Positions 51,264-60,674 of a DNA stretch of 64,000 nucleotides are shown in pieces. The stretch covers positions 8,417 through 72,416 of the forward strand of contig JBCFBK010000026.1 of NCBI GenBank assembly GCA_038562555.1. Direction: 5' to 3'. Every line of letters begins with the position of its first letter. Within the stretch, counting starts at the first letter, position 1. Below the pieces are notes generated by a model. It worked only from the letters and a program-made list of their open reading frames with translations, made no database searches and was not told the origin of the DNA. Both the position numbers and the translations under genes were made by a program. Origin of the DNA: JBCFBK01 sp038562555. Its GTDB lineage: Bacteria > Bacteroidota > Bacteroidia > Bacteroidales > Prolixibacteraceae.

Positions 51264-51333
51264 AAGAAGCTGTTAGCTGTTAGTCGTAACTAGTAAGACA
51301 AAGCAAGCTGTTAGTTGTTAGCTAGTAGTGAGC
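51264..51333. repeat. Intergenic repeat modules (GCTGTTAGC / GTCGTAA types)
   Basis: GCTGTTAGCTGTTAGTCGTAAC, then GCTGTTAGTTGTTAGCTAG. Same units as the long composite repeats. It lies directly after the giant AsmA-like gene. Confidence 0.7.
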
Positions 51334-51382
51334 ATGATAACCTAATTCCTGTTATGTTGAGGCCATGTTTCCGATTTCTGCG

Positions 51383-51421
51383 CTACGCCCCATGCTCCGC
51401 GCCCTGTGCTCCATGCCTTTC
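51383..51421. repeat. Repeat module overlapping the 3' end of a glycosyltransferase gene
   Basis: GCCCCATGCTCC, GCCCTGTGCTCC units, like 9338-9370. On the minus strand this codes the last residues (ERHGAQGAEHGA) of the glycosyltransferase and its stop. Confidence 0.65.
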
Positions 51422-52363
51422 CCCTTTTCCTCCTCTGGTTATTCTCCGTACACTGTAAGGCGTTTTGTGCTGCGATTCGTAATAGGTGCGCATCTGCATC
51501 TCGGCGATAATGCCGATTGTAATAAACTGGATACCTGTTAAAAGCAAAATGAGCCCCAAAATCATAAGCGGCTTTCCCCAAATATCCTGTCCGTTCAGCT
51601 TCAGGATCAGCAGGTAAAAATTAATGGCAAAACCAACCAAAAATGAAATAAAGCCAAGAAAACCAAAGAAATGCATAGGCCGCTGCATATAGCGGCGGAA
51701 AAAAACCATCAGGATCAGGTCGCTGAATACCCTGGAGGTTCGCCGCAGGTTATACTTTGATTTTCCAAATTTGCGGGCCCGGTGGTTCACATCCACCTGG
51801 GTGAGCCTTACTGACCCTTCAAAGGCCAGCAACACGGGAATAAAGCGGTGCAGCTCTCCGTAGATATGAATGCTTTTGATGGCTTCACTGGTAAAAATCT
51901 TCAGGGTACATCCCAGGTCGCGCATGGTCGTTCCGGTCGATTCACGGATCAGGTAGTTGGCAATCCGGCTTGGTACTTTCCTTAAAAATGCACCGTCTTT
52001 CCGGTTGGCCCGTACTCCGGCGACCATGTCCCAGTTACCCTCCCGGCATATTTCCAGCATCATGGGTATATCGGCCGGATCATTCTGTAAATCACCGTCA
52101 AGAAGCGCTACATATTCCCCTGTTGCCTGGTCGATCCCGGCCTGCAAAGCTGAACTCTGACCGTAATTGCGCTTCAGTTCAACCAGAAGGAAATGCTCGT
52201 CTTCAATGGAACGGACCATTTCGCGGGTCTGATCGGTAGAACCGTCATCAACAAAAATAGCCTCATAATCCATACCCGCAAGCGCCGTTATGATCTGTTC
52301 ACTAAGAGGTTTAATATTCTCCTCTTCGTTATACACACAAATAACCAGGCTTAGTTTCTTCAT
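51383..52363 (-). CDS. Family 2 glycosyltransferase (polyprenyl-phosphate type)
   Basis: 326 residues: GT-A domain (LSLVICVYNEEENIKPL, IFVDDGSTDQTREM, LDGDLQNDPADI) and two C-terminal TM helices (about 233-258 and 272-298). The arrangement is that of DPM1/YkcC/GtrB enzymes making polyprenyl-phosphate sugars. It resembles the enzyme at 26437-27390 in length and motifs. After RRITRGG the C-terminus is a Gly/His/Glu/Ala tail read from a dispersed repeat, so the natural end may have been near residue 310. The gene faces the AsmA-like gene. Confidence 0.9.
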   Translation of the reverse strand: MKKLSLVICVYNEEENIKPLSEQIITALAGMDYEAIFVDDGSTDQTREMVRSIEDEHFLLVELKRNYGQSSALQAGIDQATGEYVALLDGDLQNDPADIPMMLEICREGNWDMVAGVRANRKDGAFLRKVPSRIANYLIRESTGTTMRDLGCTLKIFTSEAIKSIHIYGELHRFIPVLLAFEGSVRLTQVDVNHRARKFGKSKYNLRRTSRVFSDLILMVFFRRYMQRPMHFFGFLGFISFLVGFAINFYLLILKLNGQDIWGKPLMILGLILLLTGIQFITIGIIAEMQMRTYYESQHKTPYSVRRITRGGKGERHGAQGAEHGA

Positions 52364-52441
52364 CGTGGATTTTTTGCAATACGAAGGTAAAACAAAAATA
52401 ACTCGTTATCTAATTTTACGCATTCAGTGTGGACAGAATAT

Positions 52442-52469
52442 AAAAAAAGCTCCCGTTTCCCAGGAGCCT
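52442..52469 (-). terminator. Terminator of the C1 peptidase gene
   Basis: Minus strand AGGCTCC-loop-GGGAGCT followed by seven T, 9 nt after the stop at 52478. Confidence 0.85.
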
Positions 52470-52477
52470 TTATATTG

Positions 52478-53689
52478 TTACAAGTTGAGTTTCTTCCGTA
52501 TATTTTTAGGGATAGCGTCCTTGTGCACCATGATGCTCATGGTCTTATACTGAACGTAAGGTACGGATGCGAAGAAATAGCCTCCGTAATCGTTATAGTC
52601 GCCCCAGGAATTCTTCACCTTATAATAGAAATTACCTGCCTGATCCTTAGCGGTACCCACGATCAGCATACCATGGTCGTCGGTAGTCTGGTAATTATCA
52701 AAACTGGCCTGTCTCATTTCCTGGGTAATCACCTTTTCCTTTCCGGGCTTTTTCAATTCATACAGCTTTTCCTCTTTTTCCTTTTCTGAAAGCTTTTCCC
52801 ATTTTGCAATTTCGGCATCCGACATTTCTGCTTTATCCAGCTCAGGAATTACGGCCACTCCCTCCTTTGAAGTACTAAAGCCCTTCTCACTGACATCGGC
52901 AGCCCAGGCTACTGTATAGCCGTTGCCGATCGCGTTGTCGATAACCGCCTGCATTTCTTCCATGGGAACATTGTATATTTCTTCCCACATCCAGTTATCA
53001 GGGATCTCCAGGATAAATTTGGTATAAAAGGGATGATGTGTGAATGAAGTAATCTCCACGTAGTCGTCGAGGTTTAACGCAATATAATCTCTTGCAAAAC
53101 TTAGCGGGGTATATTCTTTCCCTTCATATTGAAATTTTTCGGGGAGCTCGCCAAGATAGGCGTTTAAGGTTCCATGAACGACATTCTCCCAGGCCCCGCT
53201 TAATTTTTTATTGCGGTTCAGCACAACGCCGTCAACCTGGTCTTTTAAAATCTCGTCCATTTCGCCATGAACGTGTTTTTCTTCCCCGTAATTTAAACCC
53301 GTATAAACCGATTCAGGAACTATTCCGTAATTTTTAATGACATGGGTCACGTCATGAAAAGCGCCTCCGGCCGAAAAATTAAGGTTCCCGTGCACGCGCA
53401 CTGCTTTTACAGCTTTCTCGGCATAAGTATGCCACACCACAAACATTTCAGATAAATCGACCTCCGGTTTTCCCATCCGGATCATTTCCGCCTCCAGAAA
53501 TCCCAGGCCTGAAAATGACCAGCAGGTCCCTGACCGGTACTGGTCCTTCACTGAAGTCACGGGCAATTCTTTTGTAACGGTAAATTGAAACCCTTTTTCG
53601 TCCTTTTTGCTTTCATCCTGAGCATATCCTGCAGCATTCAGCAAAAAAAAGATGCCGGCAAGCAGCGCGTACAAGCTAATTTTTTTCAT
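52478..53689 (-). CDS. C1-family cysteine peptidase (bleomycin hydrolase/aminopeptidase C type)
   Basis: 403 residues from the ATG at 53689; a TTG seven codons upstream is the alternative. A signal peptide (MKKISLYALLAGIFFLL...AQ) shows export, unlike cytoplasmic PepC. Catalytic residues: Cys in YRSGTCWSFSGLGF (about residue 56), His in TDDHGMLIVGTAK and Asn in VKNSWGDYNDYGG near the C-terminus. A long insertion with KEKEEKLYELKKPG precedes the His. It degrades peptides in the periplasm or on the surface. Single gene with a good terminator. Confidence 0.9.
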   Translation of the reverse strand: MKKISLYALLAGIFFLLNAAGYAQDESKKDEKGFQFTVTKELPVTSVKDQYRSGTCWSFSGLGFLEAEMIRMGKPEVDLSEMFVVWHTYAEKAVKAVRVHGNLNFSAGGAFHDVTHVIKNYGIVPESVYTGLNYGEEKHVHGEMDEILKDQVDGVVLNRNKKLSGAWENVVHGTLNAYLGELPEKFQYEGKEYTPLSFARDYIALNLDDYVEITSFTHHPFYTKFILEIPDNWMWEEIYNVPMEEMQAVIDNAIGNGYTVAWAADVSEKGFSTSKEGVAVIPELDKAEMSDAEIAKWEKLSEKEKEEKLYELKKPGKEKVITQEMRQASFDNYQTTDDHGMLIVGTAKDQAGNFYYKVKNSWGDYNDYGGYFFASVPYVQYKTMSIMVHKDAIPKNIRKKLNL

Positions 53690-53916
53690 CTGTTTTCGTT
53701 TACTTTTCAAGTATTAAATTCTCCCTGAAAACAGCCCAAAGATAATCAAACATTTGCCTGATTGGATACGAAAGATGTTCCAGAACAGGAAACGATCTGC
53801 CGGAGCTGTTTTGAGATCAGTTACCGGATGAGTATGCCCCACCCGGTTTTCGTTACAGGGAAACCGTTTTTTTTTTGCTTTCGCGGCCATCTTTTCACAT
53901 CTTTCTTTGCCCGCCA

Positions 53917-54993
53917 TTACAACAAAACATCCTTTTCCTGCAGTTCAAACACATATTCCTCGAGCTCGCCCGCGCGGTGTTCCCCGGTATGCGCCGAGAG
54001 CACTCTTCCCCTTGCACGTTCAGCAATCAAACGCCTCTCTTTTTCCGGAAGCTCCCTCAGGTAGCCGATTGTATCGGCCGCTGAACGCGCAATCAGGATT
54101 TCGCGTCCTTCTTTGAAAAAAAGCTCCAGACCCTCCCGGGAATCGCTGATAACGGGGACCTTGCAGGCGGCTGCTTCAAAAAGCCTGACGCTGGGAGAAT
54201 AAGCCATACCGATCATATCCGGCCGGGTAATATTCAGGGTAAAACGTTGCTGATTATAGAACTTGTTGTGTTCGGGCGGTGAAAGGTATCCAATCCGTTC
54301 GACATTCGAAGGCCATTTGATGCCTGTGGGGTATTGGGGACCGGCAATAACGAATTTTCCTTCTTTCCATTTCGATGCCGCATCGAGCATGAGTTGCTGC
54401 AACGGGCTTTGCCGGTCATCACTGTACGTTCCCAGGTATCCCAGATCCCATTGGTTGGTATAAAGATCCGGGAAATAAAGATCGGCGTCGACCGAGCAGT
54501 ATAATGGTTTCGCGGCCGGCGAACCGTACTCTTTCATAAAAATATCCAGTACGGGGCCGCCTGAAAAAGAAAGATACAGATCATACTGCGGGATCAGCTC
54601 GGGATGAATATATTCGTAGTCGTGTACTTTCAGTTTTGCCAGTGTTACTGGTGTGTCGATATCATAGAAAGCCTTTAGTCCGCGCGCTGTCGATATCACC
54701 CATTTCCCCACTTCGACTCCGTCAGGAACACCGGAACCAATAATAACCAGATCGGCTTTCCAGATCTCGGTAACGTATTTTCTCTTTAGTTCTTCGAGCG
54801 AAGAATACAGGTTGATCGTGCAATATTCCGATGTATGCAGGTCCCGCTGCGAAGCTAACCAGGCAACATCACGTTCCAGAAAAGTCACATTGTGTCCGCG
54901 TTGATACAATCCCTTTATCAGACTCCGGTATGTCGAGGCGTGCCCATTACCCCACGAAGAAGTAATTGATAGTCCCAAAATTGTAACGTTCAT
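53917..54993 (-). CDS. CgeB-like glycosyltransferase family protein
   Basis: 358 residues of GT-B shape: N-terminal part MNVTILGLSITSSWGNGH, an acceptor-binding half to about 165, then VDADLYFPD, GYLGTYSDDRQSPLQQLM, KFVIAGPQYP and the C-terminal nucleotide-binding part SPSVRLFEAAACKVPVIS, in which the Glu is the usual nucleotide-sugar ribose contact. The family is named from Bacillus CgeB and occurs in many phyla; donor and acceptor are unknown. It is the rightmost gene before the pectin set but is not obviously part of it. Confidence 0.82.
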   Translation of the reverse strand: MNVTILGLSITSSWGNGHASTYRSLIKGLYQRGHNVTFLERDVAWLASQRDLHTSEYCTINLYSSLEELKRKYVTEIWKADLVIIGSGVPDGVEVGKWVISTARGLKAFYDIDTPVTLAKLKVHDYEYIHPELIPQYDLYLSFSGGPVLDIFMKEYGSPAAKPLYCSVDADLYFPDLYTNQWDLGYLGTYSDDRQSPLQQLMLDAASKWKEGKFVIAGPQYPTGIKWPSNVERIGYLSPPEHNKFYNQQRFTLNITRPDMIGMAYSPSVRLFEAAACKVPVISDSREGLELFFKEGREILIARSAADTIGYLRELPEKERRLIAERARGRVLSAHTGEHRAGELEEYVFELQEKDVLL

Positions 54994-55079
54994 AGCATTA
55001 TAATTTTTCTACAAACGTATTTTTTTTTCGATTATTTTCCGGCTCTTTGTTTTCGGTGCAGGCGCTTGTGACACGGCGG

Positions 55080-56492
55080 TTACGGAAGCCTTTGGGAAAG
55101 TCCGCCGGCCAGTTCATTCAGATAGACCTCGAGATTGGTGTATGACTGACTGAGGCTGTATTTACTGCCATCCGATTTGTCGTTTGGCTTCAGTTGATGT
55201 TTTTCTTCCCACGTATCGGGCATCCCGTCATGATCGCTGTCGGGAAGGGGGGGCAGCGATGAAAGCTCCGGCCATCCGCCCACCTCATCCTGCGAATCGA
55301 TGAGCCCCGGCCGCTGGCTGTATTGACCGGTGTAGGTGGCGGTACCTTTTTCCACCTCTGAAATAATGCGCCGGTCAACGGCGTCACGTGATTTGCCGGC
55401 TCCAACCGAGGCTAGGACGGCCTGGTAAGCCGCCTCTGCCGTTTGCTCAGGAATGGGTTCCGCATAAAAGGCTTTTGTTGCTTTAACCAGCCTGATTTCC
55501 GCATTGGTATCAACACCTCCGTTCCAGTTGTCGGCCGTAACCGCCGGACTTCCTTCCACATAATTGCCGGAAACATAGAAAACTCCGTAGGGATAGTTCG
55601 CCGAAGTAGTAATATTGAGCACGCGTTGGCGGGTGCTTTTTTTTGTCGCGGGTCCCGGTTTAAAGTAATTGCCAACCAGGTTATGGTTGCCGCGTTCACC
55701 GCCGTAAATGTTGTTGTCGCCCCAGTTGTAGATCACGTTATTGCGGAAATCGACCAGGTCGGTCCAGGCAACCTCATAGCGGGCGCCGTTAAAACGTGGA
55801 TTCCGGCTAAGGTTGTGCGCAAATAAATTATGATGGAAACTGACCGTATCTCCTCCCCATATGCCGCCATAGCCATGGTTCCCCTTTTCATGAATTGAAT
55901 GATTCAGGCTTTCGGAAACGATACACCACTGAACCGTTGCATGATGCAGTTCATAGAGTGAAGCAACTTCATCGGTCGCCCAACTGAAGCTGCAATGATC
56001 GATAAGAATATACCGCCGGTTGCGGCACGAAAAAGCGTCGCCCTGGATCTGGTTGACGTTCCCCAGTCTGAACCGCATAAAGCGGATAATCACGTTATCT
56101 GCTTTGACCGATACCGGATAGCCTTTGATGCAAATCCCCTCACCGGGAGCCGATTGTCCGGCAATAGTCAGGTTACCATAATGAATATCCAGAGGCGACT
56201 TCAGATCAATAGTGCCTGAAAGGGTAAATACGATTGTGCGGGTCTCTTTTTTCTGAACAGCAGCCCGTAAACTACCCTCGCCGCTGTCGTTCAAATTGGT
56301 GACTTCATATACCGCGCCCCCGCGGCCGCCCGTTGTATACTTCCCGGCACCATCAGCACCGGGAAAAGCAAGCTGTTCCTGAACGGGCCGGTCATCTTTT
56401 CCCCGGGCCTGATCCTCTTTATCGTTTCCCGAACAGGAAATAACCGCCGACGAGATGACGGCTGCGATCAGATAAAGCTGTTTCAGTTCCAT
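55080..56492 (-). CDS. Pectate lyase (PL1-like), lipoprotein
   Basis: 470 residues with a lipobox at Cys20 (SSAVISC). A right-handed beta-helix from about 40: FPGADGAGKYTTGGRGG, VTNLNDSGEGSLRAAV, LTIAGQSAPGEGICIKGY, IIRFMRFRLGN, IDHCSFSWATDEV, FRNNVIYNWGDNNIYGG. These are typical of the Bacteroidota branch of PL1-like pectate lyases, which cut polygalacturonate by beta-elimination with Ca2+. The C-terminus has a DSDHDGMPDTWEEKHQL segment, a thrombospondin-3-like Ca2+ site that may close the helix. It lies 20 nt after the GH105 gene. Confidence 0.88.
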   Translation of the reverse strand: MELKQLYLIAAVISSAVISCSGNDKEDQARGKDDRPVQEQLAFPGADGAGKYTTGGRGGAVYEVTNLNDSGEGSLRAAVQKKETRTIVFTLSGTIDLKSPLDIHYGNLTIAGQSAPGEGICIKGYPVSVKADNVIIRFMRFRLGNVNQIQGDAFSCRNRRYILIDHCSFSWATDEVASLYELHHATVQWCIVSESLNHSIHEKGNHGYGGIWGGDTVSFHHNLFAHNLSRNPRFNGARYEVAWTDLVDFRNNVIYNWGDNNIYGGERGNHNLVGNYFKPGPATKKSTRQRVLNITTSANYPYGVFYVSGNYVEGSPAVTADNWNGGVDTNAEIRLVKATKAFYAEPIPEQTAEAAYQAVLASVGAGKSRDAVDRRIISEVEKGTATYTGQYSQRPGLIDSQDEVGGWPELSSLPPLPDSDHDGMPDTWEEKHQLKPNDKSDGSKYSLSQSYTNLEVYLNELAGGLSQRLP

Positions 56493-56512
56493 AATTACAC
56501 GGTTTATTTCTC

Positions 56513-57712
56513 TTAGTTCAGTGCCTTGTGCATTTCAATGCAGGCCATGATAAACGGGCCCACTCCTTTGGGATCGTCGTCGCGGATCGCGGTACTGGTA
56601 TAATACTCAAACGAGCCGTCGCGATAGGGTTTACCACCCAGGCCGGCCACCGCACAACACCGGGTGAGGGAGATGGTACCATCTTCATTTTCCCGGATGA
56701 AGTTCTGCCGGATCCCTTCAAAACCTTTTTTTGCCGGCTCCAGGTACGACTGATCCAGGTAGCCCATTCTAAGCCCTTTCAGCAGCGCATAAACGAACAT
56801 GGACGAAGCTGTCGCTTCCAGGTAGTTTCCTTCACGGCCGTTCTGATCCATTACCTGGAACCAGACGCCGCTTTCCTGATCCTGTGCGTTTACAACAGCT
56901 CTGGCTGCTCTGTTTAGGATGTTTATGATTTCCGTCCGTCCCGCATGATCTTCCGGAAGAAAATCGAGAATATCGACCAGCGCCATCAGGTACCAGCCCT
57001 GGGCGCGACCCCATACATGAGGGGAGCGGCCTGTGAGCGAATCGGCCCATTGCTGTTCCCGGCTTTCATCCCAGCCATGGTAATTCAGGCCGGTGAGGCT
57101 GTCGACGGTATGTTTCTGGATCACGAGCACCTGGTTTACAACATCGTCAAAAGCAGCAGGCTCATTGAATACTTTGCCAAACTGAGCGTAAAACGGATCG
57201 GCCATATAGATGCCGTCCAGCCACATCTGGTGGGGATAGACTTTTTTGTGCCAAAAGCCGCCTTCGCTGGTCCGCGGATGTGTTTTAAGCTGCTCCCGCA
57301 GCAGGAAAATCGCTTTTTTGAATTTTTCGTCTCCTGTCTTTTCATAAATATCAAAAAGGATCTTCCCCGAATTGACCAGATCGACGTTATATTTCTCCAT
57401 CTGGTAGGTTGCAATAAGACCACTGTCATTGATCATCTTAGCGGCATAATCCAGTCCGTATTCATAATACTTCTGTTCCCCCGTTTCAGCGGCCAGACGC
57501 TGGTTGGCAAGGCTGACGAGTCCCTGGGTGTAACTCCATACTGGTTTAGGGCTAAAGTCGAGCATCGACGCATCGGGATTCCGTTTCATATCCGAATCGG
57601 CCATTTTCTTTCCCAGTTCAAGGGGGCCTTCCGTCTGGTTTTGACTTCGCGAGCAGGATAAAAATACCGATGCAACCAGCATCGTCGTACAAACTGATCT
57701 TAAACGCTTCAT
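56513..57712 (-). CDS. Unsaturated rhamnogalacturonyl hydrolase (GH105/GH88 type), lipoprotein
   Basis: 399 residues, lipobox at Cys20 (LVASVFLSC). An alpha/alpha-barrel with family segments YNVDLVNSGKILFDIYE, HPHQMWLDG-like KKVYPHQMWLDGIYMADPF, the signature SPHVWGRAQGWYLMAL and EATASSMFVYALLKGLR. It removes the unsaturated uronic acid left on oligosaccharides by lyases. It fits between the GH78 enzyme (29 nt upstream) and the lyase (20 nt downstream) in one operon. The C-terminal length is normal. Confidence 0.9.
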   Translation of the reverse strand: MKRLRSVCTTMLVASVFLSCSRSQNQTEGPLELGKKMADSDMKRNPDASMLDFSPKPVWSYTQGLVSLANQRLAAETGEQKYYEYGLDYAAKMINDSGLIATYQMEKYNVDLVNSGKILFDIYEKTGDEKFKKAIFLLREQLKTHPRTSEGGFWHKKVYPHQMWLDGIYMADPFYAQFGKVFNEPAAFDDVVNQVLVIQKHTVDSLTGLNYHGWDESREQQWADSLTGRSPHVWGRAQGWYLMALVDILDFLPEDHAGRTEIINILNRAARAVVNAQDQESGVWFQVMDQNGREGNYLEATASSMFVYALLKGLRMGYLDQSYLEPAKKGFEGIRQNFIRENEDGTISLTRCCAVAGLGGKPYRDGSFEYYTSTAIRDDDPKGVGPFIMACIEMHKALN

Positions 57713-57741
57713 TTGTTTGGTTTTTTTCTGGTTGTCAGCTA

Positions 57742-60459
57742 TTAGTTCACCGTGAATTTATAAGCACCCGAGCCCACTTTCACCATGACATATCCGTTTT
57801 CCATTCCCGCAAGTTCCACGTCTTTGACCGAAGAGAGTTTCTTTCCGCTCTCCATAATTTGGGCAGCATCTTTGGCAGGGATATAAACAACGGCGGTTGT
57901 ATTGACAGGGATCTGCACGTTCAGCGATAATTTCCCCGCTATATTCTCCCAGGCCGACCCTACTTTTCCATAGTAAGTTTCGAGTTCCGCCTTTACAAAG
58001 CTAAGTTTGGATGTCACCAGGGGTTTAATCCGGATCACCTTAAATCCGGGGTTTTTCTCGTCTGTATCGATGCCGGCCACTACGCGGTACATCCAGTCGC
58101 CAATGGCGCCGTAGGCGTAATGATTGAAGGAATTCATTTCGGGGGTTTGAAAGCTGCCGTCGGGTTTAATGCCGTCCCAGCGCTCCCAGATGGTCGTAGC
58201 CCCCATGGTTACCGGATATAACCAGGAGGGATAAGATTTCTGAAGCAGCAGATCGAAAGCAACGTCGGGATAACCAAAACGGTTCAGCACATGACACAGA
58301 TAGGGCGTACCCAAAAAACCGGTTGTGAGATGGTTGTCGTATTGCCTGATATTTTCGACCAGGCGTTTTGCCGCCTGTTCCCGCAAATTCTCCGGAAGCA
58401 TATCGAACGACAGCGCCAGAACATAAGCCGTTTGCGTACCTGAAATAAGGCGTCCCGCCGGTGTGACGTATTCGTGAACAAAAGCGGTCCTGATCCGGGA
58501 AAGCAAATCCGTATATTTTTTTACATCCTCTTCAAATTCAAGAACTTCTGCCGCCTTAATCAGAAGTTGTGTAGACCAGGCGAAGAAGCATTGGGCAATC
58601 AGGTTCTTATCGGTGACAGCCGAACGGCCGTCGTTATCGTCATTGGGCCTGTAAAACAGCCAGTCGCCGAAGGAATGCTTCGGAAACCAAAGGTCGTTCG
58701 CACTGACCGAATCAATGTAGTTAACCCACGACTTCATGCTTTCATACTGGTTCTCCAGTATCCGCTTGTCGCCATACACCTGGTATATGGTCCACGGGAT
58801 CACGGTTGCTGCATCACCCCAGCCCGGACTGCATTGGCCGTTATCACGGACGTTGGGAATAACATACGGTACACTTCCGTCGTCGTACTGGTCGGCTGCC
58901 AGATCTTTCATCCATTTGGAAAAGAAACTGTGAACCCTGAAATTAAAACTTGCAGTGCGGGCAAAAACCTGTGCATCACCGGTCCATCCCAAACGTTCAT
59001 CCCGTTGGGGACAATCGGTGGGAATATCGATAAAATTACCCCGCTGCCCCCATTGTATATTTTGTTGCAACTTGTTGACCATATCATCCGAACACGAAAA
59101 TGAGCCGGTCAGGACCATGTCCGAATACAAGGCGGTTGCGGTAAAATTCTCGGCTTTTAGCTCTCCGGGATATCCTTCCACTTTAATAAACCGGAACCCC
59201 TGCCATGTAAAGTGCGGTTCAAATATCTCCGTCCCTGTTCCTTTCAGGATGTACACATTCTTTTGTTTGGCAGCCCGAAGGCTTTCCGTATAAAAATTCC
59301 CTTCCTTATCAAGCACCTCAGCATGAGAGATGGTGACCTGATCTCCCGCTTTTCCGTTAACCTTCATCTGCACCCAGCCCACGAGGTTCTGTCCGAAATC
59401 GATTACTTTTTCACCTTTTGGCGTGGTCAGTATCCTTACAGGTTTAAATGTTTCCCGCTTCCTCACCGGTTCATTTTCGGTTGCCACCAGGTTAATTACA
59501 GGAAAATCGCGGATGATGATCTCACTCCAGCCGGCATCATTAAATCCGGCTACAGACCATCCGTTTTTCTCGAGACGGGCGTCATAGATCTCGCCATGGT
59601 AAACTTCGGCATACCTGATTGGCCCGGTTGAAGCCCGCCACGACCCATCAGAGACGACCTGCTGCGAAGTGCCGTCGGTATAGAAAATCTCCATCTGGAA
59701 AATAAAGGCAAGATCGCTTCCGTACATGTCGGCCTTCCCGCCCGGTCCGATCTGACTGCGGTACCAGCCGTTTCCCAGGGTAAGGCCAATCGCATTCTTC
59801 CCACCCTGCAATAAACCGGTCACATCATAAGTCTGATACTGGATCCGTTTACTGTACGCTGTCCATCCCGGGGCCAGGCAAATGTCGCCTACCTTCTTCC
59901 CGTTTATTTCAGCTTCATACATCCCGCGGGCCGAGATAAACGCAACCGCGTGCCTTACCTGTTTTTCACTGACGAACTCTTTTCTGAAAATCGGTGACGG
60001 GCGGCTCTCGTCTTCCCGGAGCCCCGACCGGATCCATTTTGCAGCCCAGTTCTGAGGGCCCATAATACCCATGATCCACCAGGCCGGCTCACTCCATTTC
60101 GACGCTTTATCCTGATTGTCCCAGGCCCGTACCTGCCAGTAATATTTTCGCCCTGGCTGAAGGGTATTCCCGGTAAACGGCACATAAACGGATTGGTCGG
60201 AAGGTATTTTGCCGGTACTAAAGATTAATTCCCTTCCCTCAATCAGGTTTTCGCGGCTTTCGCTCACCCGGATATCAAAGGCGGTCTGTAACACACCCCT
60301 TTTCGATGATTGGAGCTGCCAGCTCAAACGGGGATACATTTCGCTGACCCCTACCGGGTTAACCTGATTTTCCACAAACAGATTCGTAACTTCCACCTGT
60401 GCATGAGCAATGGTAACCTTCAAAAGAAAAATGGTGAAAAAAAACAAATTTTTTCTCAT
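57742..60459 (-). CDS. Alpha-L-rhamnosidase (GH78)
   Basis: 905 residues from the ATG at 60459 with a signal peptide (MRKNLFFFTIFLLKVTIAHAQ); a longer frame to 60528 is unlikely. Domains: N-terminal beta-sandwich (VEVTNLFVENQVNPVGVSEMYPRLSW), carbohydrate-binding/GH78-N modules, the (alpha/alpha)6 barrel with the family signature FIDIPTDCPQRDERLGWTGD holding the acidic catalytic residues, and a C-terminal beta-sandwich. It removes terminal rhamnose from rhamnogalacturonan I or II side chains. Follows the GH42 gene in the same direction after about 215 nt containing a repeat. Confidence 0.95.
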   Translation of the reverse strand: MRKNLFFFTIFLLKVTIAHAQVEVTNLFVENQVNPVGVSEMYPRLSWQLQSSKRGVLQTAFDIRVSESRENLIEGRELIFSTGKIPSDQSVYVPFTGNTLQPGRKYYWQVRAWDNQDKASKWSEPAWWIMGIMGPQNWAAKWIRSGLREDESRPSPIFRKEFVSEKQVRHAVAFISARGMYEAEINGKKVGDICLAPGWTAYSKRIQYQTYDVTGLLQGGKNAIGLTLGNGWYRSQIGPGGKADMYGSDLAFIFQMEIFYTDGTSQQVVSDGSWRASTGPIRYAEVYHGEIYDARLEKNGWSVAGFNDAGWSEIIIRDFPVINLVATENEPVRKRETFKPVRILTTPKGEKVIDFGQNLVGWVQMKVNGKAGDQVTISHAEVLDKEGNFYTESLRAAKQKNVYILKGTGTEIFEPHFTWQGFRFIKVEGYPGELKAENFTATALYSDMVLTGSFSCSDDMVNKLQQNIQWGQRGNFIDIPTDCPQRDERLGWTGDAQVFARTASFNFRVHSFFSKWMKDLAADQYDDGSVPYVIPNVRDNGQCSPGWGDAATVIPWTIYQVYGDKRILENQYESMKSWVNYIDSVSANDLWFPKHSFGDWLFYRPNDDNDGRSAVTDKNLIAQCFFAWSTQLLIKAAEVLEFEEDVKKYTDLLSRIRTAFVHEYVTPAGRLISGTQTAYVLALSFDMLPENLREQAAKRLVENIRQYDNHLTTGFLGTPYLCHVLNRFGYPDVAFDLLLQKSYPSWLYPVTMGATTIWERWDGIKPDGSFQTPEMNSFNHYAYGAIGDWMYRVVAGIDTDEKNPGFKVIRIKPLVTSKLSFVKAELETYYGKVGSAWENIAGKLSLNVQIPVNTTAVVYIPAKDAAQIMESGKKLSSVKDVELAGMENGYVMVKVGSGAYKFTVN

Positions 60460-60609
60460 AACAGATTGAATTAGGTTCTCCCGGATATTACGAACAAAGT
60501 TAGTTGCATCTAAGCTGACAATATGCAAAAAAAAAATGTTTTAAAAAATAACAACCGGATTTCTGTCAGCATCCAATACCATGATATGGATTTGTCATTC
60601 TTACTAAAA

Positions 60610-60672
60610 GGTAACAGCTCTTTTTGACTTACGACTAGCTACCCGCGACTCGCTACTCAGTACCCACGACTT
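60610..60672. repeat. Intergenic repeat modules (TTACGACT / CTACCCGCGACT types)
   Basis: GACTTACGACTAG, CTACCCGCGACTCGCTACTC, CAGTACCCACGACTT between the GH42 and GH78 genes. Related in style to the other dispersed modules; it leaves only a few bases before the GH42 stop. Confidence 0.6.
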
Positions 60673-60674
60673 CT

